Positions 16,960 through 27,927 of a DNA stretch of 64,000 bases are shown here, piece by piece. This DNA is from Pseudomonadota bacterium (GTDB lineage: Bacteria; Campylobacterota; Campylobacteria; Campylobacterales; Sulfurospirillaceae), in contig JAGDMU010000005.1 of the NCBI GenBank assembly GCA_017860615.1, positions 186,001 through 250,000 on the forward strand, read 5' to 3'. Each line of letters begins with the position of its first letter. Within the stretch, counting starts at the first letter, position 1. Under the pieces are notes generated by a model that did no database searches, was not told where the DNA came from, and saw only the letters and a program-made list of their open reading frames with translations. Position numbers and translations under genes: made by a program.

Positions 16960-18293
16960 TACATTTCCTTACTGGCTAATTTTTGAAGCTCAAAGATCTT
17001 TTCATTGCGTGCATTTTGCACCTCTTTGAGCCTAAGTACCTTGGTCAATTCTTCAGATTGTTTCATCAACACTTCATGAATGGAGACAAGTTTTTGTTCA
17101 TATCTGCCTGCATAATTTTCATAGATGAGATGGGCAAGCTCCACCTCTTTTTTAAGACTTTTTGCCTCATATTCATAGTTTTGAATCTGCGTTTGAATCT
17201 GCTTCAAATGCAAAGCAATATTTTTCTTTGCAAGCACTAATTGCTGAGAAGCTTTAAGGTTTTCAACACGCGCTTTTTCTAAGTTATTCTTATCGCTTCC
17301 ACCATTAAAAAGATTCCATTTGACTTGAAGCCCAACAGTATAAGCATCATTTTTAGCAAAGTCGTTCATGTACGTATCGTCACTGCTACCATAATTGGCA
17401 AATGCACCCACCTGTGGTAAAAAAGCACTCTGTTGCACTGCAATGTTCATCTGAGAGATTTCCACTCCTTTCTCCGCTTTTTTGATCTCTATATTATCAC
17501 TCAATACGTGATCATCTGCGCTCAAAAAAGTCTGTGCTTCTTCATAGCTTCCTTTGATCGCTGTAATCTCTTCATCAACTAAGAAAGAGACAAAGTAGTA
17601 CAAAAGTGCTCTGTTCGCTTCTGCTTGATGAATAAGGTGCTCAACATCAGCTTGCTTGCTCTGAATCTCTAAAAGATCCACTTTTTTAACATACCCCTCT
17701 TCCATCATCGCCGCTGTCTTTGCTTCAAGTTTTGCGGTATTTGAAGCAATAAGGCGAAGATTGTAAAGATACGCATCTAAAAGAGATATCGCAAAGAAGC
17801 TCTTCTTGATCTCATAAATTTTTTGCAAACTCAACGCTTCTCTATCCAATGTACTCATGGATTCTAATGCTTTGGTGATTTTGCCATACTGCTCTAACTT
17901 TCCACCCGTATAAAGGGGAATGGTATATTCTATTTTGGTTTGAAAATGGTTACGATCTTTGGGGTTATTGAGATCTTCAGGAGCAAGCATGTAGTTACTG
18001 CCCGTAAACTGTTTGAAGCCAAAATCTGCAAACGTAGCTTCACGTGACTGAAGTTTGTAACCAAAAATGTTAAGAGCATCGTTACTACGAAGTGCCGCTT
18101 GAGAGAGCTCTAAACTTCCATAGTTAGCGCCAAGTGAAGCTTGATGCTCTAACGCTTTAATTCTTTCATCAAATTTTGCAATTATAATTTCACTATTATG
18201 TTCTTTCACTTTTTTAATGGCATCATCTAAACTGAGTCCATCATCCCCAAAGCAGAGACGAAATGCAAGTAAAGTTATAAGAAGGATTCGCAT
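16959..18293 (-). CDS. TolC-family outer membrane efflux protein
   Basis: The 444-residue protein has a cleavable signal peptide (MRILLITLLAFRLCFG) and two OEP repeats. The first includes SLDDAIKKVKEHNSEI and long coiled coils; the second includes the LQVKWNLFNGGSDKNNLEKA strand-turn typical of the family. It forms the trimeric outer-membrane exit duct of the exporter encoded downstream. AAAGG precedes the ATG. It is the first gene of the operon, and the upstream 190 bp are AT-rich and presumably carry the promoter. The exported compound cannot be inferred. Confidence 0.85.
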   Translation of the reverse strand: MRILLITLLAFRLCFGDDGLSLDDAIKKVKEHNSEIIIAKFDERIKALEHQASLGANYGSLELSQAALRSNDALNIFGYKLQSREATFADFGFKQFTGSNYMLAPEDLNNPKDRNHFQTKIEYTIPLYTGGKLEQYGKITKALESMSTLDREALSLQKIYEIKKSFFAISLLDAYLYNLRLIASNTAKLEAKTAAMMEEGYVKKVDLLEIQSKQADVEHLIHQAEANRALLYYFVSFLVDEEITAIKGSYEEAQTFLSADDHVLSDNIEIKKAEKGVEISQMNIAVQQSAFLPQVGAFANYGSSDDTYMNDFAKNDAYTVGLQVKWNLFNGGSDKNNLEKARVENLKASQQLVLAKKNIALHLKQIQTQIQNYEYEAKSLKKEVELAHLIYENYAGRYEQKLVSIHEVLMKQSEELTKVLRLKEVQNARNEKIFELQKLASKEM

Positions 18294-18533
18294 AGAAAAC
18301 CTTTCAGCTATTTTATTATTACTATTATATTATCAAACGTATAATATTTATTTATTTATTGAAAAATATTAAGCAGATCGTTTTAGCTAAAGATAATAAA
18401 ATTTTACTTTTTAAAAAGGTTATCAAGGCTTTAAATGGAGAATTAAACTAAAAATAAGTTAAATATATTTTAACAGAAGAAGACAAGAGTTCCTCTTTTT
18501 CAAGAAGAACTCCTATACAAATTTAGTGCTAGA
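18294..18533. other. AT-rich spacer between tolC-like gene and serA
   Basis: The 240-bp spacer carries the serA end hairpin at 18487-18512 and AT-rich DNA before the efflux operon. Several TATTAT/TATAAT-like hexamers are present on the minus strand (for example near 18320-18350), so the efflux promoter probably lies here. No ORF or RNA gene was recognised. Confidence 0.4.
18487..18512 (-). terminator. Hairpin at the end of the pheS-serA operon
   Basis: GAGTTC (18487-18492) pairs with GAACTC (18507-18512), extended after one mismatch by TCTT/AAGA around a TTTC loop. On the minus strand it lies about 20 nt after the serA stop. The following tract is T-rich but interrupted. Confidence 0.5.
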
Positions 18534-20120
18534 TTATAAAACTGCGTACTCTACCCAAACACATGAATCAAGTTTATTGAGTTCTGCAATGATTTTCTTA
18601 TCAATGTCGGTATCAACCAAGATAACCGCCATTGCAAATTGATGCGCACCACGGCCCAATCTAAAGTCGGCAATGTTAATGCCCTCTTTTGCCAAAATAG
18701 AAGCGATATTGGCAATAACACCAGGAACGTCATGGTTTTTGAAGATAATCATTTTGCCTTTTGGTTTAAAGTCAAATTTGAAACCATTGATACCAACGAT
18801 GCGTTGTTCATCTTCACCAAAGACCGTACCACTAATGCTCACAACATTTTTCTCTGTCGTAAGCGTTAACGTGACGATGTTTTTATACCCGCTGGTACTG
18901 CTTTCTACTGAAAACTTGCTATCGATGCCTTTTTCTTTAGCAACAAATTCAGCATTAACGTAGTTGATTTTGTTTTCATTCGCCTCTTTGAGAGACCCCA
19001 CAATACCAAACGTAAGAAGTGATTTAGCGTATGCACCAATCTCACCTTCCAGCTCAAGCTTGATAGATTTAATCGCTGAACGGTTAAGTTGCGCTGCTAA
19101 GAAGCCCATTTTCTGAACGAGTTCTAAGTATGGCTCAACAAATGGAGGAATGTCTTCTGCTTTAATTGGCAAATTAAGCGCATTTGGATAACTGATACCA
19201 CGCGCCGCGCTAATAGCATTTTCAGCTGCTTGGATAGCAATTTTCTCTTGGGATTCTAAAGTATTTGCACCAAGGTGAGGTGTAACACAAATATTTTCAA
19301 GATCTAAAAGAGGATGACTTGTTGCAGGCTCTTTTGAGAAAACATCGATACCCGCAAATGCAATCTTGCCGCTTTTGATACCCTCAAAGAGAGCTTCTTC
19401 ATTGTAAAGTCCGCCACGCGCACAGTTGATGAGACGTACACCATCTTTCATTTTTGCGATCTCATCGTGAGAGATCATGTTGATCGTTTCTTTATTTTTA
19501 GGCGTATGAATCGTAATAAAATCACATGCTAAGATATCATTGAAATCTTCCGTATAGGTCATGCCAAGATCGGTTACTTTTGAAGCGGAGATGTATGGAT
19601 CATACGCGATGACTTCCATGCCAAATGCCTTAGCACGAATCGCTACACGACTACCAATATTACCAAAACCGATAACGCCTAAACGCTTCTCGCACAGTTC
19701 AACACCATACCATTTTTCACGATTCCAAACACGCTCGATTTTAAGATGATTATTGGCATTCACAAAACTTCTAGCCGTTCCTAAAAGATGCGCCATGGTA
19801 AGCTCGACTGCGGCAATGGTATTGGCTGTAGGAACGTTCATTGCGATAATACCGCGTCTACTACAACCATCTTGATCGACGTTGTCAACACCCACACCCG
19901 CTCTTACAATCGCTTTTAAATTCGTAGCAGCATTGAGAAATTTTTCATCAACATCAGTTGAACTACGTGTAATAGCAACATCACTATCACCAATGATTTT
20001 CAATAACTCATCTTTAGGTAAACGCACAGCATCAATAACTTCAATATCTTTCTCTGCACGTAAGATTTCAAAACCTTTTTCGTGAATAGCATCGCATACA
20101 ATGATTTTCTTCTGTTTCAT
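18534..20120 (-). CDS. serA: D-3-phosphoglycerate dehydrogenase
   Basis: The 528-residue enzyme catalyses the first step of serine synthesis, oxidising 3-phosphoglycerate with NAD+. Visible marks are the Rossmann motif GVIGFGNIGSRVAIRA, the RGG substrate loop (NCARGG), the catalytic His region CVTPHLGANT, an intervening ASB-type domain and a C-terminal ACT domain (HDVPGVIANIASILAKEG), so this is the long form, usually feedback-regulated by serine. The frame opens at a TTG two codons earlier, but the ATG at 20120 has a GAGG at suitable spacing. The start overlaps the stop of the upstream small gene by 4 nt. Confidence 0.94.
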   Translation of the reverse strand: MKQKKIIVCDAIHEKGFEILRAEKDIEVIDAVRLPKDELLKIIGDSDVAITRSSTDVDEKFLNAATNLKAIVRAGVGVDNVDQDGCSRRGIIAMNVPTANTIAAVELTMAHLLGTARSFVNANNHLKIERVWNREKWYGVELCEKRLGVIGFGNIGSRVAIRAKAFGMEVIAYDPYISASKVTDLGMTYTEDFNDILACDFITIHTPKNKETINMISHDEIAKMKDGVRLINCARGGLYNEEALFEGIKSGKIAFAGIDVFSKEPATSHPLLDLENICVTPHLGANTLESQEKIAIQAAENAISAARGISYPNALNLPIKAEDIPPFVEPYLELVQKMGFLAAQLNRSAIKSIKLELEGEIGAYAKSLLTFGIVGSLKEANENKINYVNAEFVAKEKGIDSKFSVESSTSGYKNIVTLTLTTEKNVVSISGTVFGEDEQRIVGINGFKFDFKPKGKMIIFKNHDVPGVIANIASILAKEGINIADFRLGRGAHQFAMAVILVDTDIDKKIIAELNKLDSCVWVEYAVL

Positions 20121-20605
20121 AACCAAACCTCGACAATTTTTGATTTTATATCGTATTTTTCAAGCTCTAAAACAACATTTTCCAGTTGTTTCTCGCTCTT
20201 CTCTTCTATATAGATAATAGGAATTTTATCTTCCTTAATCACCATATACGGCAGGCGCAAAGAGGTGAGTGTCTGTATGATACAAAAAAGTGAATAACGA
20301 TCCGCCCGATCAATCACCAAACGAAAAGACTTTAACTTACCAGTACTACCACTTTTTTGTCCATACGCATCAATCTGCATAAAGAGCTCATTGACAGGGA
20401 AAATAAACTCCCTAGCGTCTTTATGCGCCATCTCTTTGATCCAAACTTTTTCCGATGTTTCTTGTTTGATTTCTTGTGTTTTGTAAGGTTCGTATCTGGC
20501 GACCTCAACGTTAACATCCACCTCTTGGTGCAGGAGTTTTGAAAGAAAAAATCCTACACCTACGAAGAGGAGTACAAAGAGTCCGCCAAGTACTTTTTTT
20601 TGCAT
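20117..20605 (-). CDS. Conserved membrane-anchored protein of the rpsA-serA operon
   Basis: The 162-residue protein has an N-terminal membrane helix (VLGGLFVLLFVGVGFFLS, about 5-22) and a 140-residue charged domain predicted outside the membrane. No known domain was recognised. Its position between rpsA and serA is conserved in relatives of this phylum (family knowledge), suggesting a real gene. It follows rpsA by a few nucleotides with a poor SD and overlaps serA, so it depends on operon translation. Its function is unknown. Confidence 0.7.
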   Translation of the reverse strand: MQKKVLGGLFVLLFVGVGFFLSKLLHQEVDVNVEVARYEPYKTQEIKQETSEKVWIKEMAHKDAREFIFPVNELFMQIDAYGQKSGSTGKLKSFRLVIDRADRYSLFCIIQTLTSLRLPYMVIKEDKIPIIYIEEKSEKQLENVVLELEKYDIKSKIVEVWL

Positions 20606-20608
20606 CGC

Positions 20609-22285
20609 TTATTTCAATTGATCTTTAAGAATATCTCCGAGCGTCATTTTCTCTTCTTTATTGATCTCTTTAAGCGCTTCTCTCTCTTTCAATTTTGAAA
20701 GGCGTCTTACAGAAAGACGGATGCGATTTTTTTTGTCATCAATAAAGGTAATGGCCGCTTCGATTTCATCACCAATTTTAAGATCCGCTTCATTCACTTG
20801 ACCCAAATCTTCTTTACGAATCAAGGCATCAACATTCTCTTCAAGCTCAACAAAGATACCAAATTCTTTAATATCTCTGATTTTACCATGAACAATGTCA
20901 CCATTCTCGTGTGATTTTGCATATTTTTGGATTGGGCTGTCTTCAAGCTCTTTTTTACTAAGAGATACTTTTTCATTCTCTTCATCAATTTTTACAATTT
21001 TAACTTCAACTTCAGTACCTACAGCAAAGAGCTCTTTACATTTGTTGTTACGATCCCAAGAAGCATCCTCATTGTGAAGAAGACCTTCAATACCACCGAT
21101 TTTAACAAATGCGCCAAAGTTTGTAATTGTGGTGATTTCACCTTTAACAACATCACCTACTTTGAATTTTTTCATAAAATCATCAAATGGTTTTGGAAGA
21201 ACATTTTTCAAAGAAACGCGTAAACGTCTCTCTTTTGCATCAATTTCAATGACTTCAACATCAACCACTTGTCCCTCTTCGATGTAATCGCGTGGGTGTT
21301 TGATGTTTTTATCCCATGAAATTTCAGAGATGTGAAGGAAGCCTTCGATGTCATTCCCAAGATCAACAAACGCACCGTATGGCTCGATATTGCTGATGGT
21401 AACTTGGATAGAGTCACCTGTCTCTAATTCATCTTTGATCTCATCCCAAGGATCAGGCATTGCAGCTTTTACGGAAAGTGAAAGATGACGTTTGTCTTTG
21501 TCATATTTGATTGCTTTAACAGGAATGACTTCACCCTCTTTGTAAAGAGTACCAGGGTTTACAGGACCTTTGTAACTAATTTCACTGTAGTGAACCAAAC
21601 CGTCAATTCCACCAACATCAACAAACATACCATACGTTGTAATTTTTTTGATGGTTCCTTCTACAACTTCATCACGGTCAATCAACTCTTGAACGATCTC
21701 TTTGCGTTTTTTGCGCTCATCATCCAAGAATTTTTTGCGAGAAACAATAATAGATTCTGTATCCGTGTCAATTTTAATGATTTTAACTTTGAGTGATTTA
21801 CCCATCAAAGCATTCATATCTTTAACGGCTGCTTGTGAACGTGGAAGGAAAAATTCAATACCTTCTTTGTTCTCAGCAATAAATCCACCTTTATTTTTGC
21901 CAGTGATTTTGACATCAAGAACCACATCATCTTCTTCTTTAAATTCAGCAATAAATGACTTAATACGATCTTTACGAAGGGCCTTTTTGTGCGAAACAGC
22001 TGGTCTTTCGTTTCTGAATCCTGTAATAACTACAGGGATTACATCTCCTACTTTGCATGTTATGTTGCCATTTTCATCTGTAACCTCAGATGCGTTCAGA
22101 CGTCCTTCAGACTTCTTGCCCACATCAACTAAGATAACATCTTCTTTGATCGCTACAACAACACCATTGATGAGTGCATCTCTCTCAGAATCTTTGAAAG
22201 ACTCTTCCAACATAGCCGCAAAATCCATCTCCTCATGTTCGTCTACGGCGTCAGTATGAACAGCTTTGTTCGCCTCATTTACCAT
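20609..22285 (-). CDS. rpsA: 30S ribosomal protein S1
   Basis: The 558-residue protein contains six S1/OB repeats, recognisable by recurring G-x-V-x-x-I-x-x-x-G-x-F-V-D/E patterns, for example TYGMFVDVGGIDGLVHYSEI and PYGAFVDLGNDIEGFLHISE. S1 binds mRNA leaders and helps initiation on weak SD sites. The frame opens ten codons earlier, but AAGGG is 6 nt before the ATG at 22285, and the shorter start matches the family. It is placed one nucleotide after ispH in the pheS-serA operon. This is the highest-expressed product expected of the operon. Confidence 0.94.
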   Translation of the reverse strand: MVNEANKAVHTDAVDEHEEMDFAAMLEESFKDSERDALINGVVVAIKEDVILVDVGKKSEGRLNASEVTDENGNITCKVGDVIPVVITGFRNERPAVSHKKALRKDRIKSFIAEFKEEDDVVLDVKITGKNKGGFIAENKEGIEFFLPRSQAAVKDMNALMGKSLKVKIIKIDTDTESIIVSRKKFLDDERKKRKEIVQELIDRDEVVEGTIKKITTYGMFVDVGGIDGLVHYSEISYKGPVNPGTLYKEGEVIPVKAIKYDKDKRHLSLSVKAAMPDPWDEIKDELETGDSIQVTISNIEPYGAFVDLGNDIEGFLHISEISWDKNIKHPRDYIEEGQVVDVEVIEIDAKERRLRVSLKNVLPKPFDDFMKKFKVGDVVKGEITTITNFGAFVKIGGIEGLLHNEDASWDRNNKCKELFAVGTEVEVKIVKIDEENEKVSLSKKELEDSPIQKYAKSHENGDIVHGKIRDIKEFGIFVELEENVDALIRKEDLGQVNEADLKIGDEIEAAITFIDDKKNRIRLSVRRLSKLKEREALKEINKEEKMTLGDILKDQLK

Positions 22286-22286
22286 T

Positions 22287-23144
22287 TTATACCCTTTTTG
22301 ATTGATTTTTGACACATTTAGCTACATGTAAACATGTAAAAGTTGTTTCGATAATCCAATCAGGCGTCGAAGCGCCTGCAGTCACGCCACAAAGCGTTTT
22401 TCCTACAAACCAATTTGGATCTAAATCTTTCTCACTCTCCACTAAAAAACTATCCGCACAATATTCTTTGCAAATACTGTGCAATTGCTTGGTATTGGAA
22501 GAGTTTTTTCCCCCAATGACGATCACAACATCAGCTTCTTTAGCAAGCTCACGTGCCGCATCTTGGTTCTCAAATGTTGCATTACAAATCGTGTTAAAAA
22601 CACGTACCTCTTTGTAACGTGTCTCTAAAAAATTGGTGATTTCTAAAAATTCATTGATTTTACGTGTGGTTTGAGAAACGACAGCAATTTTATTGCCTTT
22701 AAATTTCACTTTTTCCAATTCATCGACACTTTGTACCACATGGGCACCATGAATGGCATAGCTCTCAACCCCTTTGACTTCGGGATGATCTGCATCCCCA
22801 AAGATGACAATTTCATACCCTTCCATGCTCATTTTTTCGCAAATTTCTTGGGGTTTTGTTACATAGGGGCACGTTGCATTGATGACTTGAACATCGCTTT
22901 TTAACAATGTTTCAAGGTCTTTTTTAGGAATCCCATGCGTCCTTATAATTGCTTTCCCCACACCCTCTGCTTCTGAGATGTCATGCAGTGTTTTAACGTT
23001 AAAATTCTCGCGCAAACGATTGATCTCTTCATTGTTGTGAATAAGTGGTCCTATCGTTGAGGCATTTTTAGTATTTTCTGCGATCTTAATCGCTCTTTTT
23101 ACACCAAAACAGAAACCGTAACTTGTCGCTAGTTTGATTTTCAT
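22287..23144 (-). CDS. ispH: 4-hydroxy-3-methylbut-2-enyl diphosphate reductase
   Basis: The 285-residue enzyme performs the last step of the MEP isoprenoid pathway, making IPP and DMAPP. The three cysteines that hold the [4Fe-4S] cluster are present at C12 ([10 protein letters not shown]), C92 (NATCPYV) and C187 (TICNAT), with the catalytic TH-containing motifs and the SSNT segment ([11 protein letters not shown]). Length is typical for the family. The start overlaps the aroA stop by 4 nt. The fusion of IspH with S1, known in other phyla, is not seen: here the two genes are separate but adjacent. Confidence 0.94.
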   Translation of the reverse strand: MKIKLATSYGFCFGVKRAIKIAENTKNASTIGPLIHNNEEINRLRENFNVKTLHDISEAEGVGKAIIRTHGIPKKDLETLLKSDVQVINATCPYVTKPQEICEKMSMEGYEIVIFGDADHPEVKGVESYAIHGAHVVQSVDELEKVKFKGNKIAVVSQTTRKINEFLEITNFLETRYKEVRVFNTICNATFENQDAARELAKEADVVIVIGGKNSSNTKQLHSICKEYCADSFLVESEKDLDPNWFVGKTLCGVTAGASTPDWIIETTFTCLHVAKCVKNQSKRV

Positions 23145-24424
23145 TGGTTCACATTTCCTATTTGAGAAAGCAATTCAATAAAATTAGGAAAAGAGGTGTT
23201 AATACAGTCTATGTCCTCAATTTTCATCGCTGTTTTTGTACCAGCAATCGCAAAACTCATCGCAATTCTATGGTCTCCAAAGCTGTTAATAGTAGCACTT
23301 TGAAGCACACCACCACTCACTTCATAACCATCTTCAAACTCTTCCACTGCAATGGCACAGAGGCGAAGATTATTGACAACACTTGATATGCGATCACTCT
23401 CTTTCACACGCAATTCCTGCGCATTTTTGACAAGACTTTTACCGTTTGCACATGCAAAAGCGATGGACAATGCAGGCAACTCATCAATCAACCATGAGAT
23501 GTTTTCACTCACTTCCACACCCTGCAATACTTTACCCGTAATGACAATATCGCCAACACTCTCGTACAAACTCTCTTTTTCGATAAACTCTACTCCAGCA
23601 CCCATTCGCTCAAGCACTTTATAGGCTTCAATACGCGTAGGATTTAAAAGCATATTGTGCAGTGTGACTTTGCTTCCGATGTTAATCGCAGCAGCAACGG
23701 CAAAGAAAAAGCCACTGGAAGGGTCACTTGGAACCGTGATATAAAGGGAATTAAGAGGTTTCGTTTGCGGATGAATCGTCACCTTTAAACCCTCAGAAAT
23801 AACATTCGCGCCCATTCCTCGAAGCATTCGCTCACTGTGGTCACGACTGAGTTCGGGTTCAGAAAACGTAGAAACACCATCAGCTTGAAGTGCCGCTAAA
23901 ATGAGCGCACTTTTGACTTGAGCAGAAGCGATTTTACTCTCATAATGAAAGGCTTTGAGTGTCTCTCCACGAATCCCTAAAGGCGCATAATTGCCGTTGT
24001 TTCGACCATCAATTTGAGCACCAATACTACGTAAAGGGTCTGCAACACGACGCATCGGACGTGAGCATAAATATTTATCGCCATACAAGACAAAAAAGCC
24101 TTTGCATGAAGACAAAAAGCCCATTAAAAGGCGAATAGCTGTGCCTGAATTTCCGCAATCAAGAATCAGCGGAGGCTCTACAATGCTTGCAGGTGGTGTA
24201 ATGGTAAGCGTTCCATCCTCAGCCGTTTCAACAGTTGCACCCAAAGACTGGACAATACTCAATGTACACATTGTATCTTCAGCAGGCAAGTAATTTTTGA
24301 CACGAGAGGGTTTGTCACTTAGAAGTGAAAAAATCGCACAGCGATGCGAGATAGACTTGTCGCTGGCGATTTGATCGGTTGTAAACTCAAAAGAGGCTTT
24401 GGGGTTTACATGTAATGTTTTCAT
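23141..24424 (-). CDS. aroA: 3-phosphoshikimate 1-carboxyvinyltransferase (EPSP synthase)
   Basis: The 427-residue enzyme joins PEP and shikimate-3-phosphate in aromatic amino acid synthesis. Two family signatures are visible: [18 protein letters not shown] and RVKESDRIS, plus the substrate-binding SDKSISHR near the N-terminus. The gene overlaps pheT and ispH by 4 nt each, so it belongs to a tightly coupled operon. The second to fifth codons contain a perfect TTACATGTAA palindrome. Sequence gives no reason to suspect loss of function. Confidence 0.94.
   Translation of the reverse strand: MKTLHVNPKASFEFTTDQIASDKSISHRCAIFSLLSDKPSRVKNYLPAEDTMCTLSIVQSLGATVETAEDGTLTITPPASIVEPPLILDCGNSGTAIRLLMGFLSSCKGFFVLYGDKYLCSRPMRRVADPLRSIGAQIDGRNNGNYAPLGIRGETLKAFHYESKIASAQVKSALILAALQADGVSTFSEPELSRDHSERMLRGMGANVISEGLKVTIHPQTKPLNSLYITVPSDPSSGFFFAVAAAINIGSKVTLHNMLLNPTRIEAYKVLERMGAGVEFIEKESLYESVGDIVITGKVLQGVEVSENISWLIDELPALSIAFACANGKSLVKNAQELRVKESDRISSVVNNLRLCAIAVEEFEDGYEVSGGVLQSATINSFGDHRIAMSFAIAGTKTAMKIEDIDCINTSFPNFIELLSQIGNVNQ
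24406..24415. repeat. TTACATGTAA palindrome inside the aroA start
   Basis: A perfect copy of the 10-mer lies within the first codons of aroA, read as LHV in the gene. Being coding, and close to the start, it cannot be an ordinary upstream operator but could affect mRNA structure. Confidence 0.6.
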
Positions 24425-26760
24425 CGGATGGTGATTCCAAATTTTTCTTGAATGTTTGAAAGCAATGCTTCAACCATAGAAGCGATCTCCTCTTCTTCAA
24501 ACGTTTTTTCCATAGATTGGAATTGGAGTTTGAGTGTAAGGCTTACTTTATCACCAAGACTCTCATGCACATAACGATCAATCACAGCAAATTTAACCAA
24601 TGCTGTGGGTGCGATGGAAGCGATGAAACTCTCCAACTCAGAATACTGCATTTTTGCATCGACTAAAAGACTTAAATCACGTGAAGAAGATGGAAGTTTT
24701 GAATATTCTTTTGCAATTTTGCGTTGGTACGAAAGTGCGTCAAAATCAAGTTCACAAATATAGGTACGATCCAAATCAAGCTCTTTTTCAACCTGAACAT
24801 TGACACGCGCCATATAACCTGCTTCCACACTATCAATCATTACAATGGCTGCCTCATAAGGGCTGCAAAGTCCATTGACTTCTTTAAGTGGCTGCAACGT
24901 GAAATTACCTAAAATACTCTGAATTTTACTGGCAAACGCAAAAAAGTCGATCTCAGTTGGCTTACCATGATTCGCAATCTCAGGAATGCCATTTTCACCA
25001 CTGAAGACAAACGCGATTTTTTTACTTTCATTTCTCTCACTATCGAACACACTACCGACTTCAAAGAGTGCTACCCGTTTTTTACCAAATTTGAGGTTAT
25101 TGGAAACCGCACTCAAGATATTCGGTAAAAGGGAACTGCGAAGTGTGTTTAGTTCACTGGTAATAGGATTTGCCACTTCAAGCGCTTCATTTAAAAGTGG
25201 TAAGTGGAATTTTTTAGCATTTTCACAATCATCAAATACAAAGTGTAAGGTCTCAAAAAAGCCTGCTGAAACAGCACGGTGACGGTACTTTTGTCTTTTT
25301 TTAAAATTAAGATAAGGCTGATTGATTTTAAGCTTTTCGGCAAAAACATATGGCTTGGAGGTGATATTATCAATGCCCACAATACGCACAATCTCTTCAC
25401 AAATATCTTGCATATTGAGCACATCAGACCTAAATTGGGGTACTTTAACATTAATAACATCTTGTTCAAAAGCAAAGTTAACACCAAATCCTAAATGTTT
25501 TAAAATCTTAATAATTTTATTTTTAGGAATCTCTTCCCCAATCATTTGAGTGAGATCACTTTGGTGAATATTAATCAATTTTTCTTCAAAATCTTGTGTA
25601 ATTTGTTGTGAATCTGCATAAGGCATGATTTTAGAACGTTTTAAAAGCATTTTAAAGAAATAGTTCAATCCAAACGCAAGGTGAGGTTCACTTCCTCTTG
25701 AAGAACGGTAAAGATGTTTATCAGCACCTAATTTTTTATTGGCACTGCGAGATGCAATAATCTCAGGATGGGTATAGTTTGCTTCAACAATAATACGCTC
25801 ATCCAAAGCGGTTGCTTTGCATTCAGCCATCTGCGCTACACCTGTAATAGCTACTTGTTGCCCACCTAATCCATAAATAGCATCTAAGCCATTTTCATCT
25901 TTAGCAATGGCAATTTTTGCTTTTTCATCTTTAGCACCAAAACAACTCTGGTTATAAGCTCTGAGCAATACACCTGTAACATACGTTGAATAATCAATCA
26001 ATTTACCCAATAAGCAGCTGTTGTCAATCTCTGCAAAACCTAAGCGAAGTTGAATAATCAATGGGACTTGGATCTCTTTGTTATCAAAAACCTTGTACAT
26101 GTAAGAGCCATCAAGCGCTTCACTGCCATGAAGATGGAGAACTCTTCCAACACCTGGTTGGTTCTCTTCTTCCTCTTTATGTCCAAGTGTTTTCACTTCA
26201 AGATCAAAATAGACACTCAAATCTCGTGCCACACCGTACACACTTTGGCAATCCCCACGATTAGGCGTTAAACCAATTTCAATCACATCATCATTGATAA
26301 GAGGATATTCGCATAAAGGCTTTCCAAGTTCAAGTTTTCCAATACTCTCATCTAGGATCATAATGCCATCATTGATTTTTGGAAGTCCAAGCTCTGTAGA
26401 AGAACAGATCATACCACACGATTCTACATCACGTAGTTTCGCTTTTTTAATTTTAAGATTACCTGGAAGAACAGCATCAATCAGTGCAACTGCGACCATT
26501 TGATCCGCAGCAACGTTTTTAGCCCCACAAACGATCTGTTGAACACTCTCACCCACATCCACCTGACACACATTGAGTTTATCAGCATTAGGGTGTTTCT
26601 CACACGAGACAACTTTACCAACCACAACATGCGCGGGAATTCGGATTTTTGTAAGCCCATCTACTTCAAGGCCAATGGCATTCAGTGCTATTGAAATTTT
26701 ATCGGTATCAATCGCACCAAGATCGATCCATTCGTTTAACCACTGTTTTGTTACTATCAT
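24421..26760 (-). CDS. pheT: Phenylalanyl-tRNA synthetase beta subunit
   Basis: The 779-residue beta chain has the N-terminal tRNA-binding OB domain ([20 protein letters not shown]), the B3/4 editing domain, the B5 DNA-binding-like domain ([20 protein letters not shown]), the catalytic-like core (FFETLHFVF) and a C-terminal FDX-ACB domain ([12 protein letters not shown]). Together with PheS it forms the alpha2-beta2 enzyme that charges tRNA-Phe. The start overlaps the pheS stop. Length and domain order are normal for the family. Confidence 0.94.
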   Translation of the reverse strand: MIVTKQWLNEWIDLGAIDTDKISIALNAIGLEVDGLTKIRIPAHVVVGKVVSCEKHPNADKLNVCQVDVGESVQQIVCGAKNVAADQMVAVALIDAVLPGNLKIKKAKLRDVESCGMICSSTELGLPKINDGIMILDESIGKLELGKPLCEYPLINDDVIEIGLTPNRGDCQSVYGVARDLSVYFDLEVKTLGHKEEEENQPGVGRVLHLHGSEALDGSYMYKVFDNKEIQVPLIIQLRLGFAEIDNSCLLGKLIDYSTYVTGVLLRAYNQSCFGAKDEKAKIAIAKDENGLDAIYGLGGQQVAITGVAQMAECKATALDERIIVEANYTHPEIIASRSANKKLGADKHLYRSSRGSEPHLAFGLNYFFKMLLKRSKIMPYADSQQITQDFEEKLINIHQSDLTQMIGEEIPKNKIIKILKHLGFGVNFAFEQDVINVKVPQFRSDVLNMQDICEEIVRIVGIDNITSKPYVFAEKLKINQPYLNFKKRQKYRHRAVSAGFFETLHFVFDDCENAKKFHLPLLNEALEVANPITSELNTLRSSLLPNILSAVSNNLKFGKKRVALFEVGSVFDSERNESKKIAFVFSGENGIPEIANHGKPTEIDFFAFASKIQSILGNFTLQPLKEVNGLCSPYEAAIVMIDSVEAGYMARVNVQVEKELDLDRTYICELDFDALSYQRKIAKEYSKLPSSSRDLSLLVDAKMQYSELESFIASIAPTALVKFAVIDRYVHESLGDKVSLTLKLQFQSMEKTFEEEEIASMVEALLSNIQEKFGITIR

Positions 26761-27749
26761 CTAAATTGCTCCAATAATCTCAAATCACCCTCAAATAACG
26801 ATCGTAAATCTGGAATTTGATGCAGCAGCATCGCAAAACGCTCAACACCGAGTCCAAAGGCATAACCACTCACATCTTTATACCCTACGGCCTTAAAAAC
26901 ATTAGGGTCAACGACGCCACAACCAAGAACTTCTAACCAACCTGTATGCGAACAGACGCGACATCCTTCACCTTTACAAAAGATACAGCTAATATCAGCT
27001 TCTGCACTCGGTTCGGTGAAAGGGAAAAAACTAGGACGGAAACGTACTTTGACATCGCCAAACATATACTTTAAAAAGTCTTCGAGAATAAATTTTAGAT
27101 TAGCAAAAGAGACTTTTCCCGTTTTATCAACGACAAGACCTTCAACTTGATGAAACATCGGTGTATGGGTGATATCAAAATCACGTCTAAACACGGCACC
27201 TGGACAAATCATACGAATCGGAGCGCTTTGTTTGAGCATTGTCCTGATTTGAACAGGAGAAGTATGCGTACGAAGGAGCATCGAATCTTTGAAATAAAAG
27301 GTGTCTTGCATATCACGTGCTGGATGGTACTTTGGAAGATTGAGTGCTTCAAAGTTATGGAAATCATCTTCAACCAAAGGTCCTTCTTCGATAGAGAAGT
27401 TCATACTGACAAAATATTCAATAATTTTATCCATCGTATCCATAACAGGATGAAGTGCGCCAGCAGCACTTTCTTGGTTGAAGAGTGTCACATCAACACT
27501 GCTTTTACGCATCTGTTCTTCAATCATCACTGCTTCTAAAGCACTCTTTTTTTCATTGAGTCGTTCTAAGAAATTTTCTTTGTTGATGTTGAGATTTTGA
27601 GCAAACTCTTTTTTAGCATCGCCATCAAGCTTTTTAAGCTCTTCAAACTGTGCCGCAAAATATCCTTTTTTACCAAAAAGAGAGACGCGCATCTTTTCCA
27701 ATTCAACAAGCGACATGCACGCTGCTATCGCATTTTCTATATCTTTCAA
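26757..27749 (-). CDS. pheS: Phenylalanyl-tRNA synthetase alpha subunit
   Basis: The 330-residue alpha chain has the class II motifs: motif 2 in [18 protein letters not shown] and motif 3 in [14 protein letters not shown]. It also has a cysteine-rich insertion ([12 protein letters not shown]) of the type seen in relatives. The frame opens at ATG 27764, but that ATG has no SD, while AAAGG is 6-7 nt before an in-frame TTG at 27749. The TTG start gives the usual N-terminus and length, so it is chosen. It is the first gene of the pheS-serA operon. Confidence 0.92.
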   Translation of the reverse strand: MKDIENAIAACMSLVELEKMRVSLFGKKGYFAAQFEELKKLDGDAKKEFAQNLNINKENFLERLNEKKSALEAVMIEEQMRKSSVDVTLFNQESAAGALHPVMDTMDKIIEYFVSMNFSIEEGPLVEDDFHNFEALNLPKYHPARDMQDTFYFKDSMLLRTHTSPVQIRTMLKQSAPIRMICPGAVFRRDFDITHTPMFHQVEGLVVDKTGKVSFANLKFILEDFLKYMFGDVKVRFRPSFFPFTEPSAEADISCIFCKGEGCRVCSHTGWLEVLGCGVVDPNVFKAVGYKDVSGYAFGLGVERFAMLLHQIPDLRSLFEGDLRLLEQFR

Positions 27750-27822
27750 AGGGTTACCTTTCATTCATGAGCATTCATAGCGCTCTTAAGTCTATTAGGA
27801 AGCTCATTTTAGTCAAACTTTA

Positions 27823-27828
27823 ATTATA
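27823..27828 (-). promoter_or_regulatory. -10 element for the pheS operon
   Basis: The minus strand reads TATAAT about 75 bp upstream of the pheS start, in the divergent spacer shared with the HIT gene. No convincing -35 was seen. It is the best candidate for the operon promoter. Confidence 0.5.
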
Positions 27829-27927
27829 AAAGGTTAAAATCTAATGTTTATTCTAAATTCTGCCAAGTCTCGTGGCAAGCATATAGGTTCTAAACACGAT
27901 AAAAACTAAAAAATAGAGGAGAAGGCG

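Noticed and set aside
21702-22259. Long ORF of 185 codons opposite rpsA
   Set aside because: It is the antisense shadow of the S1 gene, with low-complexity Ser/Thr-rich translation and no SD or family match.
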